From positions 1 through 11,846 of the forward strand of contig JAKQQP010000373.1 of NCBI GenBank assembly GCA_029564115.1: a DNA stretch of 11,846 nucleotides. The letters run 5' to 3'. The stretch's first letter is position 1. Each line of letters opens with the position of its first letter. Below are positions 6,077 through 11,846 of this stretch, piece after piece. Under the pieces are notes generated by a model. It was not told the DNA's origin. It ran no database searches and worked only from the letters and a program-made list of their open reading frames with translations. The translations under genes and the position numbers were made by a program. The DNA comes from Candidatus Rifleibacteriota bacterium. Its GTDB lineage: Bacteria > Riflebacteria > Ozemobacteria > Ozemobacterales > Ozemobacteraceae.

Positions 6077-6696
6077 TATTTGGTGAATTCGATAATTGCC
6101 ATTTCGGCATTGTCGCCACGGCGATTGCCCAGCTTGTAGATTCTGGTGTAGCCACCGGGAACCGATTCAAAGCGGGGTGCAATGCGGTTAACGAGTTTAG
6201 TGACAGTGCCTTCGACTCTGAGAATTCTCTGAGCGTTTGTTCTTTCTTTGGTCACGCTCTTGCCATCCTGGTCAACGGTTCGTTTGCAGGTGGCAGGAAT
6301 GTAATCAACGATGAATTCCGGCTTGGGATTCTTGTCGGGGTCGGCAATGTACTTTTCAGCAGCTTCGCGGGTATCTTTGTCGAGATTGGAAATATATTTC
6401 TTGATCTCGTTGCGGCCGAGAATTTCACGGTCATTGCAGCCATGGAAGAACTTTTCAAGGAGAGTTCTTTTGGCAGATTTAAGACCGGCTGTCTGAGCGG
6501 CGTCTGAACCCTGAATCGCGATCATCTTTTTAGCAATTGTCAAAGCTTTTTCGATTTCGCGGCGCAGATCTTTGGCTTTCTGCAGGGTGGTTTCGATTTT
6601 TTCATATTTAACAAGTGAGGTGCACAGTGAGCGCAGCAGAGCTATTCTCTGGTGTGACTCGCGACCAAACTTGCGTCCGATTTTCTTGTGTCTCAT
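6076..6696 (-). CDS. rplQ: 50S ribosomal protein L17 with a large internal insertion
   Basis: L17 is a large-subunit protein near the polypeptide exit. The conserved ends are clear: MRHKKIGRKFGRESHQRIAL at 1-20, the TTLQKAKDLRR helix region near 36-46, and IAPRF followed by GGYTRIYKLGNRRGDNAEMA at 172-200. The protein has 206 residues against about 115-130 for most bacteria. The excess is not a C-terminal tail, since it ends just after AIIEF. It is an extra segment of about 90 residues, roughly 60-152, between TIAKK and the VTKLVNRIAPRF helix. That insert is highly charged, with a PDKNPKPEF stretch in the middle. The start at 6696 overlaps the rpoA stop as ATGA, with GGAGG nine bases upstream. 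Identity is certain; the role of the insert is unknown. Confidence 0.97.
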   Translation of the reverse strand: MRHKKIGRKFGRESHQRIALLRSLCTSLVKYEKIETTLQKAKDLRREIEKALTIAKKMIAIQGSDAAQTAGLKSAKRTLLEKFFHGCNDREILGRNEIKKYISNLDKDTREAAEKYIADPDKNPKPEFIVDYIPATCKRTVDQDGKSVTKERTNAQRILRVEGTVTKLVNRIAPRFESVPGGYTRIYKLGNRRGDNAEMAIIEFTK

Positions 6697-7694
6697 TCGT
6701 CATTTCCTCCGGCGGTACCATCATCGTCAGGAAGACTCATGTTGAATTGGCTGAGTTTTTCTCTGACTTCTTTGAGCGACTTTTTACCAAAATTCTTGAT
6801 TTCGAGCAGCTCGGAAACTTTTTTATTGACCAGTTCACCAAGAGTCTGGATCCCAGCTTTTTTGAGGCAGTTTCTTGAGCGGACTGAAAATTCGAGATCC
6901 TTGATGAGGATATCGTGATGACCCTTCTGGGGGACTTCCTGTTTCTGGGAAGAGACCATTACGAGCTCTTCCTTGTGAGTGGGAATTCCCTTGTTGTCTT
7001 CGACGATTTCTTCTTCAAGAGCCTTGAACAGGTCGACGTGCGCCATCAGAAACTTGGCGGCAAGTTCTACCGCTTCTGCCGGCTGCATGCTGCCGTTTGT
7101 CCAGAGCTGAAGTGTCAGTTTGTCGAAGTCGATATTCTGTCCAACGCGAGCGTCAGAAACGTTATACATGACTCTGGTGACGGGTGAGAACTGAGAGTCC
7201 ACAAGGATGGTTCCGATCGGTTGATTGGCTACCTTGTGTTCTTCGGCCAGAACGTAACCGCGGCCACGTTTGAAGGTGATATCCATGCCAAGAGTAATGT
7301 CGCCGGTTACCTGAGCAATATGAACGTCTTCGTCGATAACGAGAAGGTCAGGGTGTGACGGCAGATCAGCGGCTGTTACATCAGCAGGTCCTTTTACTTC
7401 AAGACGCAAAGTGATTGGTTCATCGATCTCGACGTTAACAACGAGCTTCTTGAGGTTGAGGATAATAGCGGTAACATCTTCAACAACGCCAGGAATGCTG
7501 CAGAATTCATGAAGAACTCCGTCGATCTTGACGCTGCTTACGGCCGAACCGGGAAGAGAAGCAAGAAGCACTCTGCGGAAAGAATTGCCAAGGGTCTGAC
7601 CATAGCCTCTTTCAAGAGGTTCAAGTTCAATGATACCGTGGTTCTGGTTTTCGCCTTCAGTATATTTAATTTTGGGTCTATTGATTTCAATCAC
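6693..7694 (-). CDS. rpoA: DNA-directed RNA polymerase alpha subunit
   Basis: Alpha dimerises to nucleate RNA polymerase assembly, and its C-terminal domain contacts UP elements and activators. The 333-residue protein shows the N-terminal dimerisation domain (LEPLERGYGQTLGNSFRR at 24-41, GVVEDVTAIILNLK at 69-82) through about 230. A charged linker of about 30 residues (near 232-262) includes a Gln/Lys stretch, and the C-terminal domain spans about 264-316. The DNA-contacting positions are kept: VRSRNCL at 271-277 and NFGKKS at 301-306, matching the Arg265/Asn268 and Gly296/Lys298 regions of E. coli. This is consistent with the UP-like promoter at 131-188. The start is GTG at 7694, supported by AGGAGG nine bases upstream. 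The tail after 318 is short and acidic. Confidence 0.98.
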   Translation of the reverse strand: MIEINRPKIKYTEGENQNHGIIELEPLERGYGQTLGNSFRRVLLASLPGSAVSSVKIDGVLHEFCSIPGVVEDVTAIILNLKKLVVNVEIDEPITLRLEVKGPADVTAADLPSHPDLLVIDEDVHIAQVTGDITLGMDITFKRGRGYVLAEEHKVANQPIGTILVDSQFSPVTRVMYNVSDARVGQNIDFDKLTLQLWTNGSMQPAEAVELAAKFLMAHVDLFKALEEEIVEDNKGIPTHKEELVMVSSQKQEVPQKGHHDILIKDLEFSVRSRNCLKKAGIQTLGELVNKKVSELLEIKNFGKKSLKEVREKLSQFNMSLPDDDGTAGGNDE

Positions 7695-7716
7695 GCGAAA
7701 TAGCCTCCTGTTAAGC

Positions 7717-8349
7717 TTAGCGAGAGTAGAATTCGATAATCAGATGTTCCTGGATCTTCTGATCAAGCTGTGCGCGTTCGGGAAGAGCGGCAAACTTACC
7801 CTTGAGGTTTTCACGATCTACTTCGAGCCAGGCACTGGCTTCGCGGCTTGAGTTGATTTCGAGAGCGTCTTTGATCTGATTTCTGATCTTGCTGCTTTCG
7901 CGGATAGAGATAACATCACCAGGTCTCAGCTGATAGCTGGGGATATTGCACTTGCGACCATTGATGTCGAAATGCCCCTGGGTTACCCACATGCGGGTCT
8001 GGGCGCGAGAAAGACCAAAACCCATGCGGAACGCTACGTTGTCAAGGCGTGTTTCCAGCTGGTGCAGCAGGTTAACACCAGTGTTACCACCCTTGCGGTT
8101 GGCGGCTTCGTAGTATTTCCGGAACTGGCGTTCCAGGATTCCGTAGGTTTTTCTGAGTTTCTGCTTGGCGCGAAGCTGAACTTCATAGCCGGTAGCTTTC
8201 TTTCTCATCTGTTCGGAACCGTGCTGACCAGGTACGAATGCGCGGCGTTTGAAAGCGCATTTCTCGGTAAAACAGCGGGCTCCCTTAAGGAAAAGTTGAT
8301 CGCCTTCACGGCGGCAAATTCTACAAACTGAACCAGTATATCTAGCCAT
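7717..8349 (-). CDS. rpsD: 30S ribosomal protein S4
   Basis: S4 is a primary 16S rRNA-binding protein that starts assembly of the small-subunit body, and in many bacteria it also represses its own operon. The 210-residue protein has the usual length. The N-terminal zinc-knuckle cysteines are present at 9, 12, 26 and 31 (VCRICRREG and RCFTEKC), so this is the zinc-binding form. The S4 RNA-binding domain spans about 98-160, with RLDNVAFRMGFGLSRAQTR and then LRPGDVISI. The C-terminus LIIEFYSR is typical. The ATG at 8349 follows AGGAGG by eight bases and lies 12 bases after rpsK. No recognisable S4 operator pseudoknot was identified in the nearby short gaps. Confidence 0.98.
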   Translation of the reverse strand: MARYTGSVCRICRREGDQLFLKGARCFTEKCAFKRRAFVPGQHGSEQMRKKATGYEVQLRAKQKLRKTYGILERQFRKYYEAANRKGGNTGVNLLHQLETRLDNVAFRMGFGLSRAQTRMWVTQGHFDINGRKCNIPSYQLRPGDVISIRESSKIRNQIKDALEINSSREASAWLEVDRENLKGKFAALPERAQLDQKIQEHLIIEFYSR

Positions 8350-8361
8350 TATTGAGCCTCC

Positions 8362-8763
8362 TCAGACGCGGCGTCGCTTTGGTGGGCGACAACCATTGTG
8401 CGGAATACCGGAAACGTCTTTGATTGCAGTTACAGAGAGACCAACGGTCTGCAGAGCGCGAATAGCTGATTCACGGCTCATTCCGGGGCCTGCGACAAAA
8501 ACTTCGATTTCCTTCATGCCGAATTCAAGAGCGCGTTTAGCGGTAATTTCAGCAGAAACCTGAGCGGCATACGGGGTAGATTTTCTGGAACCTCTAAAAC
8601 TGTTTGAGCCAGAGGAGGACCAGCAGAGTACGTTACCGGTCATATCGGTGATAGTGACGATAACGTTGTTAAAAGTAGACTGAATGTGTGCCTGACCTTT
8701 AGCGACTATCTTCTTTTCTCGCTTTTTGGTCCGGACTTTGGACTTAGCTCCTGATTTTGCCAT
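8362..8763 (-). CDS. rpsK: 30S ribosomal protein S11
   Basis: S11 sits on the platform of the small subunit and helps form the mRNA exit channel. The 133-residue protein contains the family signatures: [15 protein letters not shown] at 26-40, [11 protein letters not shown] near 58-68, [13 protein letters not shown] near 92-104, and the near-invariant tail [14 protein letters not shown]. The N-terminus is lysine/arginine-rich, as usual. The ATG at 8763 has AAGGAGC just upstream. It follows rpsM after 40 bases, one of the longest gaps in the ribosomal part, and a hairpin across the rpsM stop reaches into that gap. Confidence 0.98.
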   Translation of the reverse strand: MAKSGAKSKVRTKKREKKIVAKGQAHIQSTFNNVIVTITDMTGNVLCWSSSGSNSFRGSRKSTPYAAQVSAEITAKRALEFGMKEIEVFVAGPGMSRESAIRALQTVGLSVTAIKDVSGIPHNGCRPPKRRRV

Positions 8764-8792
8764 TTTATGCTCCTTAAAATCAGTTTACATCC

Positions 8793-8820
8793 TCAAAAAG
8801 AACTTATTTGTTCTTTTTGA
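8793..8820 (-). repeat. Inverted repeat across the rpsM stop codon
   Basis: Perfect 11-base arms (8793-8803 and 8810-8820) surround the six-base loop AAATAA on the leftward transcript, and the UAA stop of rpsM falls within the loop. The stem (TCAAAAAGAAC/GTTCTTTTTGA) is A/T-rich and ends in a T-run, so it could be a weak terminator or an RNA-processing or stability element. Only the repeat itself is directly shown. Confidence 0.5.
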
Positions 8821-9169
8821 TAGCTTTTCTCGGACCTTTGCGGGTGCGAGCGTTGGTTTTAGTTCTCTGACCGCGGACCGGCAGACCCTTGCGGTGTCTG
8901 AGACCACGATAACAACCGATTTCCATGAGTCTTTTGATGTTCATGGAAATTTCGCGTCTGAGATCGCCTTCTACGCGAAATTCAGAATCAAGAACCTTTT
9001 TGATCGAAGAAATTTCATCTTCGGTAAGGTCTTTTACGCGGGTGTCGGGGTTGATGTTGGTCTTGGCAAGAATCTGACCTGCGGTTGTCCAACCAATCCC
9101 GTAGATGTAGGGGAGAGCTGCTTCGACTCGTTTGTTTCGAGGCAGATCAACGCCTGCTATACGTGCCAT
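8804..9169 (-). CDS. rpsM: 30S ribosomal protein S13
   Basis: S13 is in the head of the small subunit and contacts the P-site tRNA and the large subunit (bridge B1). The 121-residue protein begins [19 protein letters not shown] and contains [33 protein letters not shown] and the strongly conserved [20 protein letters not shown]. The tail is basic ([10 protein letters not shown]) and reaches toward the tRNA. Length is standard. The ATG at 9169 is preceded by AGGAGG at good spacing, and rpmJ ends 15 bases upstream. Confidence 0.98.
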   Translation of the reverse strand: MARIAGVDLPRNKRVEAALPYIYGIGWTTAGQILAKTNINPDTRVKDLTEDEISSIKKVLDSEFRVEGDLRREISMNIKRLMEIGCYRGLRHRKGLPVRGQRTKTNARTRKGPRKAIKKNK

Positions 9170-9184
9170 AATTTTCCTCCTGTC

Positions 9185-9298
9185 TTAGCCCTGTCGCTGT
9201 TTGTGTCTGGGATTTTCACACAGAACACGGATAACGCCGCGACGTTTAATGATTTTACACTTTTCACAGATTTTTTTAACAGATGCCCTAACTCGCAT
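9185..9298 (-). CDS. rpmJ: 50S ribosomal protein L36
   Basis: This 37-codon gene reads [20 protein letters not shown] and onward to a tail HKQRQG. L36 is the smallest large-subunit protein and binds 23S rRNA near the base of the L7/L12 stalk. The zinc ligands Cys11, Cys14, Cys27 and His32 are all present, so it is the zinc-dependent form. AGGAGG lies seven bases before the ATG at 9298. Its place between infA and rpsM is the usual one. Confidence 0.97.
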   Translation of the reverse strand: MRVRASVKKICEKCKIIKRRGVIRVLCENPRHKQRQG

Positions 9299-9339
9299 TT
9301 TTTTCCTCCTGCGTCAGTTTTCCATCGTCTCGTCAGGAC

Positions 9340-9558
9340 TTACTTAAAACGATAGACAATTCGCCCACGGGTCAAATCATAGGGAGTCAATTCTACGGTG
9401 ACCTTGTCTCCAGGAAGAATTCGAATGTAATGCATTCTCATCTTTCCAGAGATGTGAGCGAGAACCATGTGCCCATTTTCAAGCTCAACCTTGAACATGG
9501 CGTTTGGAAGAGGCTCGACGACCTTTCCGTTGACCTGAATGGTATCACCTTTGCTCAT
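9340..9558 (-). CDS. infA: Translation initiation factor IF-1
   Basis: IF-1 is an OB-fold protein that occupies the ribosomal A site during initiation. The 72-residue length is standard. Family features include [20 protein letters not shown] near 9-28, [22 protein letters not shown] near 30-51, and the ending [10 protein letters not shown]. The ATG at 9558 has only AAAGGG about 13 bases upstream, weaker and farther than the SDs of its neighbours, so reinitiation after map (stop 22 bases before) may matter. A 41-base gap precedes rpmJ. Confidence 0.97.
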   Translation of the reverse strand: MSKGDTIQVNGKVVEPLPNAMFKVELENGHMVLAHISGKMRMHYIRILPGDKVTVELTPYDLTRGRIVYRFK

Positions 9559-9580
9559 TTTGCGACTAATAACCCTTTCT

Positions 9581-10345
9581 TTAACCCGCCTGGCAGGTTG
9601 TGGTGAGAATTTTGGGACCCCGGGCGGTTATGGCAACCGTATGCTCAAAGTGTGCACTCAAGGCACCGCTTACCATCATTGCCGTCCAGCCATCCTGCTT
9701 TATGGCTATTTCCGGGTCTCCGTATGCAGCTATGGGCTCGATTGCCACCACCATACCAATCTCCAGCCGCGGCCCCTCTTCTGGGGTACCAAAGTTCGGT
9801 ATCGGTGGGTTTTCGTGAAGCTTTCGCCCTATCCCATGGCCAACAAAACGTTTGACCACTGACAAATCGCCAGTCTCGATGACATCCTGGATACTTCGTG
9901 AAACTTTTCCCAAAGTATTGCCGGGAAGTAAATTACGAATGCCGGCATCGAGCGCCATCTTCGTAATCTGCAGCAACTTTCGTATCTCCGGTGGAGGGGT
10001 GGTCCCCAGAAAGACTGTTTCTGCCATGTCCGCGTAGAAGCCGTTTCGCTTTATACCTATATCGAGCTTGAGAAGATCACCATACTGGAGAACCTTCGCA
10101 GACGATGGAATACCGTGAACAACCTCGTCGTTGAGACTGACACATATGACCCCTGGAAAATTTCTATATCCGAGAAAAGCGGACTTTGCACCGGACTCTA
10201 GAATTAATTCATGAGCATACTCTGCCAGTTCTAAAGTTGAAACACCGGGTTTGGCCTGATGCTTAACTTTATCGAGAATAACCGAAAGAATTCGGCCATT
10301 CGCCTGCATCGTTTCGATCTCCTGAAGTGTTTTCAGGTGAATCAA
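9581..10345 (-). CDS. map: Methionine aminopeptidase, type I
   Basis: The enzyme removes the initiator methionine from nascent proteins, using a dinuclear metal centre. All ligands are visible in the 254-residue protein: Asp95 (LDIG), Asp106 (ADMAET), His170 (GHGIG), Glu203 (IEP) and Glu234 (FEHT), plus the substrate-side His77 (VVHGIP) and His177 (LHE). No N-terminal zinc-finger extension is present, so it is the short type Ia form. I chose the TTG at 10345 because [15 protein letters not shown] aligns with the conserved family start. However, no SD precedes it, and the TTG overlaps the adk stop as TTGA. An ATG at 10309 has CAGGAG nine bases upstream but would delete conserved residues. Confidence 0.96.
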   Translation of the reverse strand: MIHLKTLQEIETMQANGRILSVILDKVKHQAKPGVSTLELAEYAHELILESGAKSAFLGYRNFPGVICVSLNDEVVHGIPSSAKVLQYGDLLKLDIGIKRNGFYADMAETVFLGTTPPPEIRKLLQITKMALDAGIRNLLPGNTLGKVSRSIQDVIETGDLSVVKRFVGHGIGRKLHENPPIPNFGTPEEGPRLEIGMVVAIEPIAAYGDPEIAIKQDGWTAMMVSGALSAHFEHTVAITARGPKILTTTCQAG

Positions 10346-11013
10346 AGCAAATTCAGTTTGTCGATTATATCACAGATTTCAGAAAAAATCATCTCTATTT
10401 TTTTATTTCCGTCGACGGTGTACAACTTTTTTCTGTTCTCATAAAAATCTATGAGAGGAGATGTCTGGTCATGGTACACCTTCAGACGATTGAGAATGAC
10501 TTCTTCAGAGTCGTCTTTGCGCTGATAAAGCTCCCCCTGGCAACGGTCACAAATGCCGGCAACCTTGGGCTTGAGGTATTCCAGATGGTACGACGCGCTG
10601 CACTGACGGCAGATTCTTCTGGCGGTCAGGCGATCGGTTAAGACCGCATCGGGAACCATCATGGCCACGACGCCGGAAAGAGGCATCTGCTTTTGATCCA
10701 GTTGCTTGTCGAGAGCTTCAGCCTGCCCTACAGTACGGGGGAAACCATCGAGAATGAAACCATCCCGACAGTCGTCCGCCGAAAGTCTGTCCAGCAGAAT
10801 ATCAAGAACGAGTTCATCGGGAACAAGAGCGCCACTGGCCATATAGGATTTGACTTTGTCCCCAAGAGAAGAACCTGATGAGATAGCGGCTCTCATCAGG
10901 TCTCCAGTTGAAATCTGCGGTATATTGTATTTGTCTACAATCATCTTGGCCTGGGTGCCTTTACCGGCACCCGGAGGACCAAGAAAAATCAGATTCAGAT
11001 TTCTTTTGCTCAT
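10342..11013 (-). CDS. adk: Adenylate kinase, zinc-LID type
   Basis: Adk interconverts ATP plus AMP with two ADP. The 223-residue protein has the P-loop GPPGAGKGT at 12-20, the AMP-binding region STGDLMRAA at 35-43, DGFPRT at 89-94 with Arg93, and RKDDSEEVILNRL at 165-177. The LID domain (about 127-166) carries four cysteines, Cys135, Cys138, Cys155 and Cys158, in two CxxC pairs. This is the structural zinc site found in Gram-positive and many other bacterial Adks but absent from E. coli. The ATG at 11013 overlaps the secY stop as ATGA, with AAGGA just upstream inside secY. It encodes the enzyme in the normal secY-adk-map position. Confidence 0.97.
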   Translation of the reverse strand: MSKRNLNLIFLGPPGAGKGTQAKMIVDKYNIPQISTGDLMRAAISSGSSLGDKVKSYMASGALVPDELVLDILLDRLSADDCRDGFILDGFPRTVGQAEALDKQLDQKQMPLSGVVAMMVPDAVLTDRLTARRICRQCSASYHLEYLKPKVAGICDRCQGELYQRKDDSEEVILNRLKVYHDQTSPLIDFYENRKKLYTVDGNKKIEMIFSEICDIIDKLNLL

Positions 11014-11846
11014 CTCAATCCTTTTTTCTTCATGAAACCTTCATAGTGTCTGGTGACCAGGTGAGACTCAAGCTGACGCATGGTATCCATGGCGACCCCG
11101 ACAACGATCAGCAGCGCTGTACCACCGAAATAAAAGTTTACGTTCATGAACATGATGAGGAAGTTCGGAATGACAGAGACGATAGCCAGAAAGACACCGC
11201 CCGCCAAAGTGACTCTCGAAACAGTTTTTTCAAGAAATTCGACAGTTTTTTGACCAGCACGGATACCGGGAATGAAACCACCGTATTTCTTCATGTTGTC
11301 AGCGAGGTCCTGAACATTGAAAGAGATAGCTGTGTAGAAGTAGGTGAAGAAAATGATCAACGCAACATAAATGAGAATGTAAGTCATGCTGTTGTAGTTG
11401 AAAATATTCAACAACCAGTACACTATCGGATTTTTCACCGCTTCCTGCATTGATTCAAGGCTTTGCACCCAACTGAAGATCATGGCAGGAAACATCAGGA
11501 TAGAACTGGCGAAAATCACGGGGATAACGCCGGCCTGATTCACTCTGAGAGGAATATAGGTGTTCTGACCGCCGTAAACTCTTCTGCCGACAACACGCTT
11601 GGCGTATTGTACCGGGATTTTGCGGACGCCATCCTGGACATAAACGATCAGCATAATGGTTACTACTACGAAGAACAACAGGAAAACAGTTTTAACTACA
11701 TCATGAGCATCGCCACTGAACAGTGCAACCTGCTGCACAACAGCTTCGGGGAGGCCAGCAAGAATACCAGCGGTAATGAGAATGGAGATACCATTGCCAA
11801 TGCCTCTGGCGGTCATCTGTTCGCCAAGCCACATAATGAAGGCTGT
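11010..11846 (-). CDS. secY: Preprotein translocase subunit SecY (3' part; the gene continues past the right edge)
   Basis: SecY forms the protein-conducting channel of the Sec translocon. The window holds the last 278 codons; by comparison with E. coli (443 residues) about 170 N-terminal residues lie beyond 11846. The frame is open to the edge. Recognisable parts are MWLGEQMTARGIGNGISILI near the edge, the cytoplasmic loop with GRRVYGGQNTYIPLRVNQAG, the large cytoplasmic loop with GGFIPGIRAGQKT that docks ribosome or SecA, and the last helices with GGTALLIVVGVAMDTMRQLE. The hydrophobic segments fit the second half of the ten-helix protein. It ends MKKKGLR, with its stop overlapping the adk start. 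Confidence 0.98.
   Translation of the reverse strand, partial: TAFIMWLGEQMTARGIGNGISILITAGILAGLPEAVVQQVALFSGDAHDVVKTVFLLFFVVVTIMLIVYVQDGVRKIPVQYAKRVVGRRVYGGQNTYIPLRVNQAGVIPVIFASSILMFPAMIFSWVQSLESMQEAVKNPIVYWLLNIFNYNSMTYILIYVALIIFFTYFYTAISFNVQDLADNMKKYGGFIPGIRAGQKTVEFLEKTVSRVTLAGGVFLAIVSVIPNFLIMFMNVNFYFGGTALLIVVGVAMDTMRQLESHLVTRHYEGFMKKKGLR

Noticed and set aside
9312..9336. Direct repeat CGTCAG in the infA-rpmJ gap
   Set aside because: Two copies of a hexamer in 25 bases are weak evidence, and no stem or known regulatory site was seen.
8726..9355. Long plus-strand open frame (209 codons) antisense to rpsM, rpmJ and part of infA
   Set aside because: It lies opposite certain ribosomal genes, shows no recognisable domain, and is a shadow of their codon composition.

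Overview
The window is bacterial chromosome. From its right edge down to about position 3717, all on the minus strand, lies the distal half of the spc/alpha ribosomal-protein cluster in classical order: secY (partial), adk, map, infA, rpmJ, rpsM, rpsK, rpsD, rpoA, rplQ. An energy-coupling-factor (ECF) transporter module follows directly: ecfA1, ecfA2, ecfT. This rplQ-ecfA-ecfA-ecfT arrangement is best known from Firmicutes, but the sequence does not fix the phylum. The L17 protein has an unusual internal insertion, which suggests a poorly sampled lineage. Adk carries a four-cysteine zinc LID, and S4 and L36 are in their zinc-binding forms.

Positions 270-3681 on the plus strand hold two overlapping genes for large, membrane-associated P-loop GTPases of dynamin-like or Era-like type. 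They run convergently toward the ECF module with only 35 bases between. Their function is not recognisable by name. Paired, translationally overlapping GTPases with hydrophobic segments suggest a two-component membrane-remodelling or membrane-sensing machine.

Positions 1-269 are intergenic and hold two back-to-back promoters. The minus-strand promoter (131-159) has a consensus -35, a 17-base spacer, a near-consensus -10 and an A/T-rich upstream tract, like promoters of stable RNAs. Its predicted transcript (about 124 down to 1 and beyond the window) folds into hairpins, one of them supported by strand-specific G-U pairs, so an rRNA leader or another structured RNA probably begins there. The plus-strand promoter (extended -10 at 253-261) would start transcription almost exactly at the ATG of the first GTPase gene, implying a leaderless or nearly leaderless message.

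The minus-strand genes are tightly packed. ATGA or TTGA overlaps link secY-adk, adk-map, rpoA-rplQ and ecfA1-ecfA2, ecfA2-ecfT overlap by 10 bases, and strong Shine-Dalgarno (SD) sites precede most genes, so they look like one long operon. The transporter would be made from the tail of the ribosomal message. A terminator-shaped hairpin inside ecfA1 (5932-5962) could reduce or gate that read-through. No CRISPR array, tRNA, insertion sequence or phage gene was seen.
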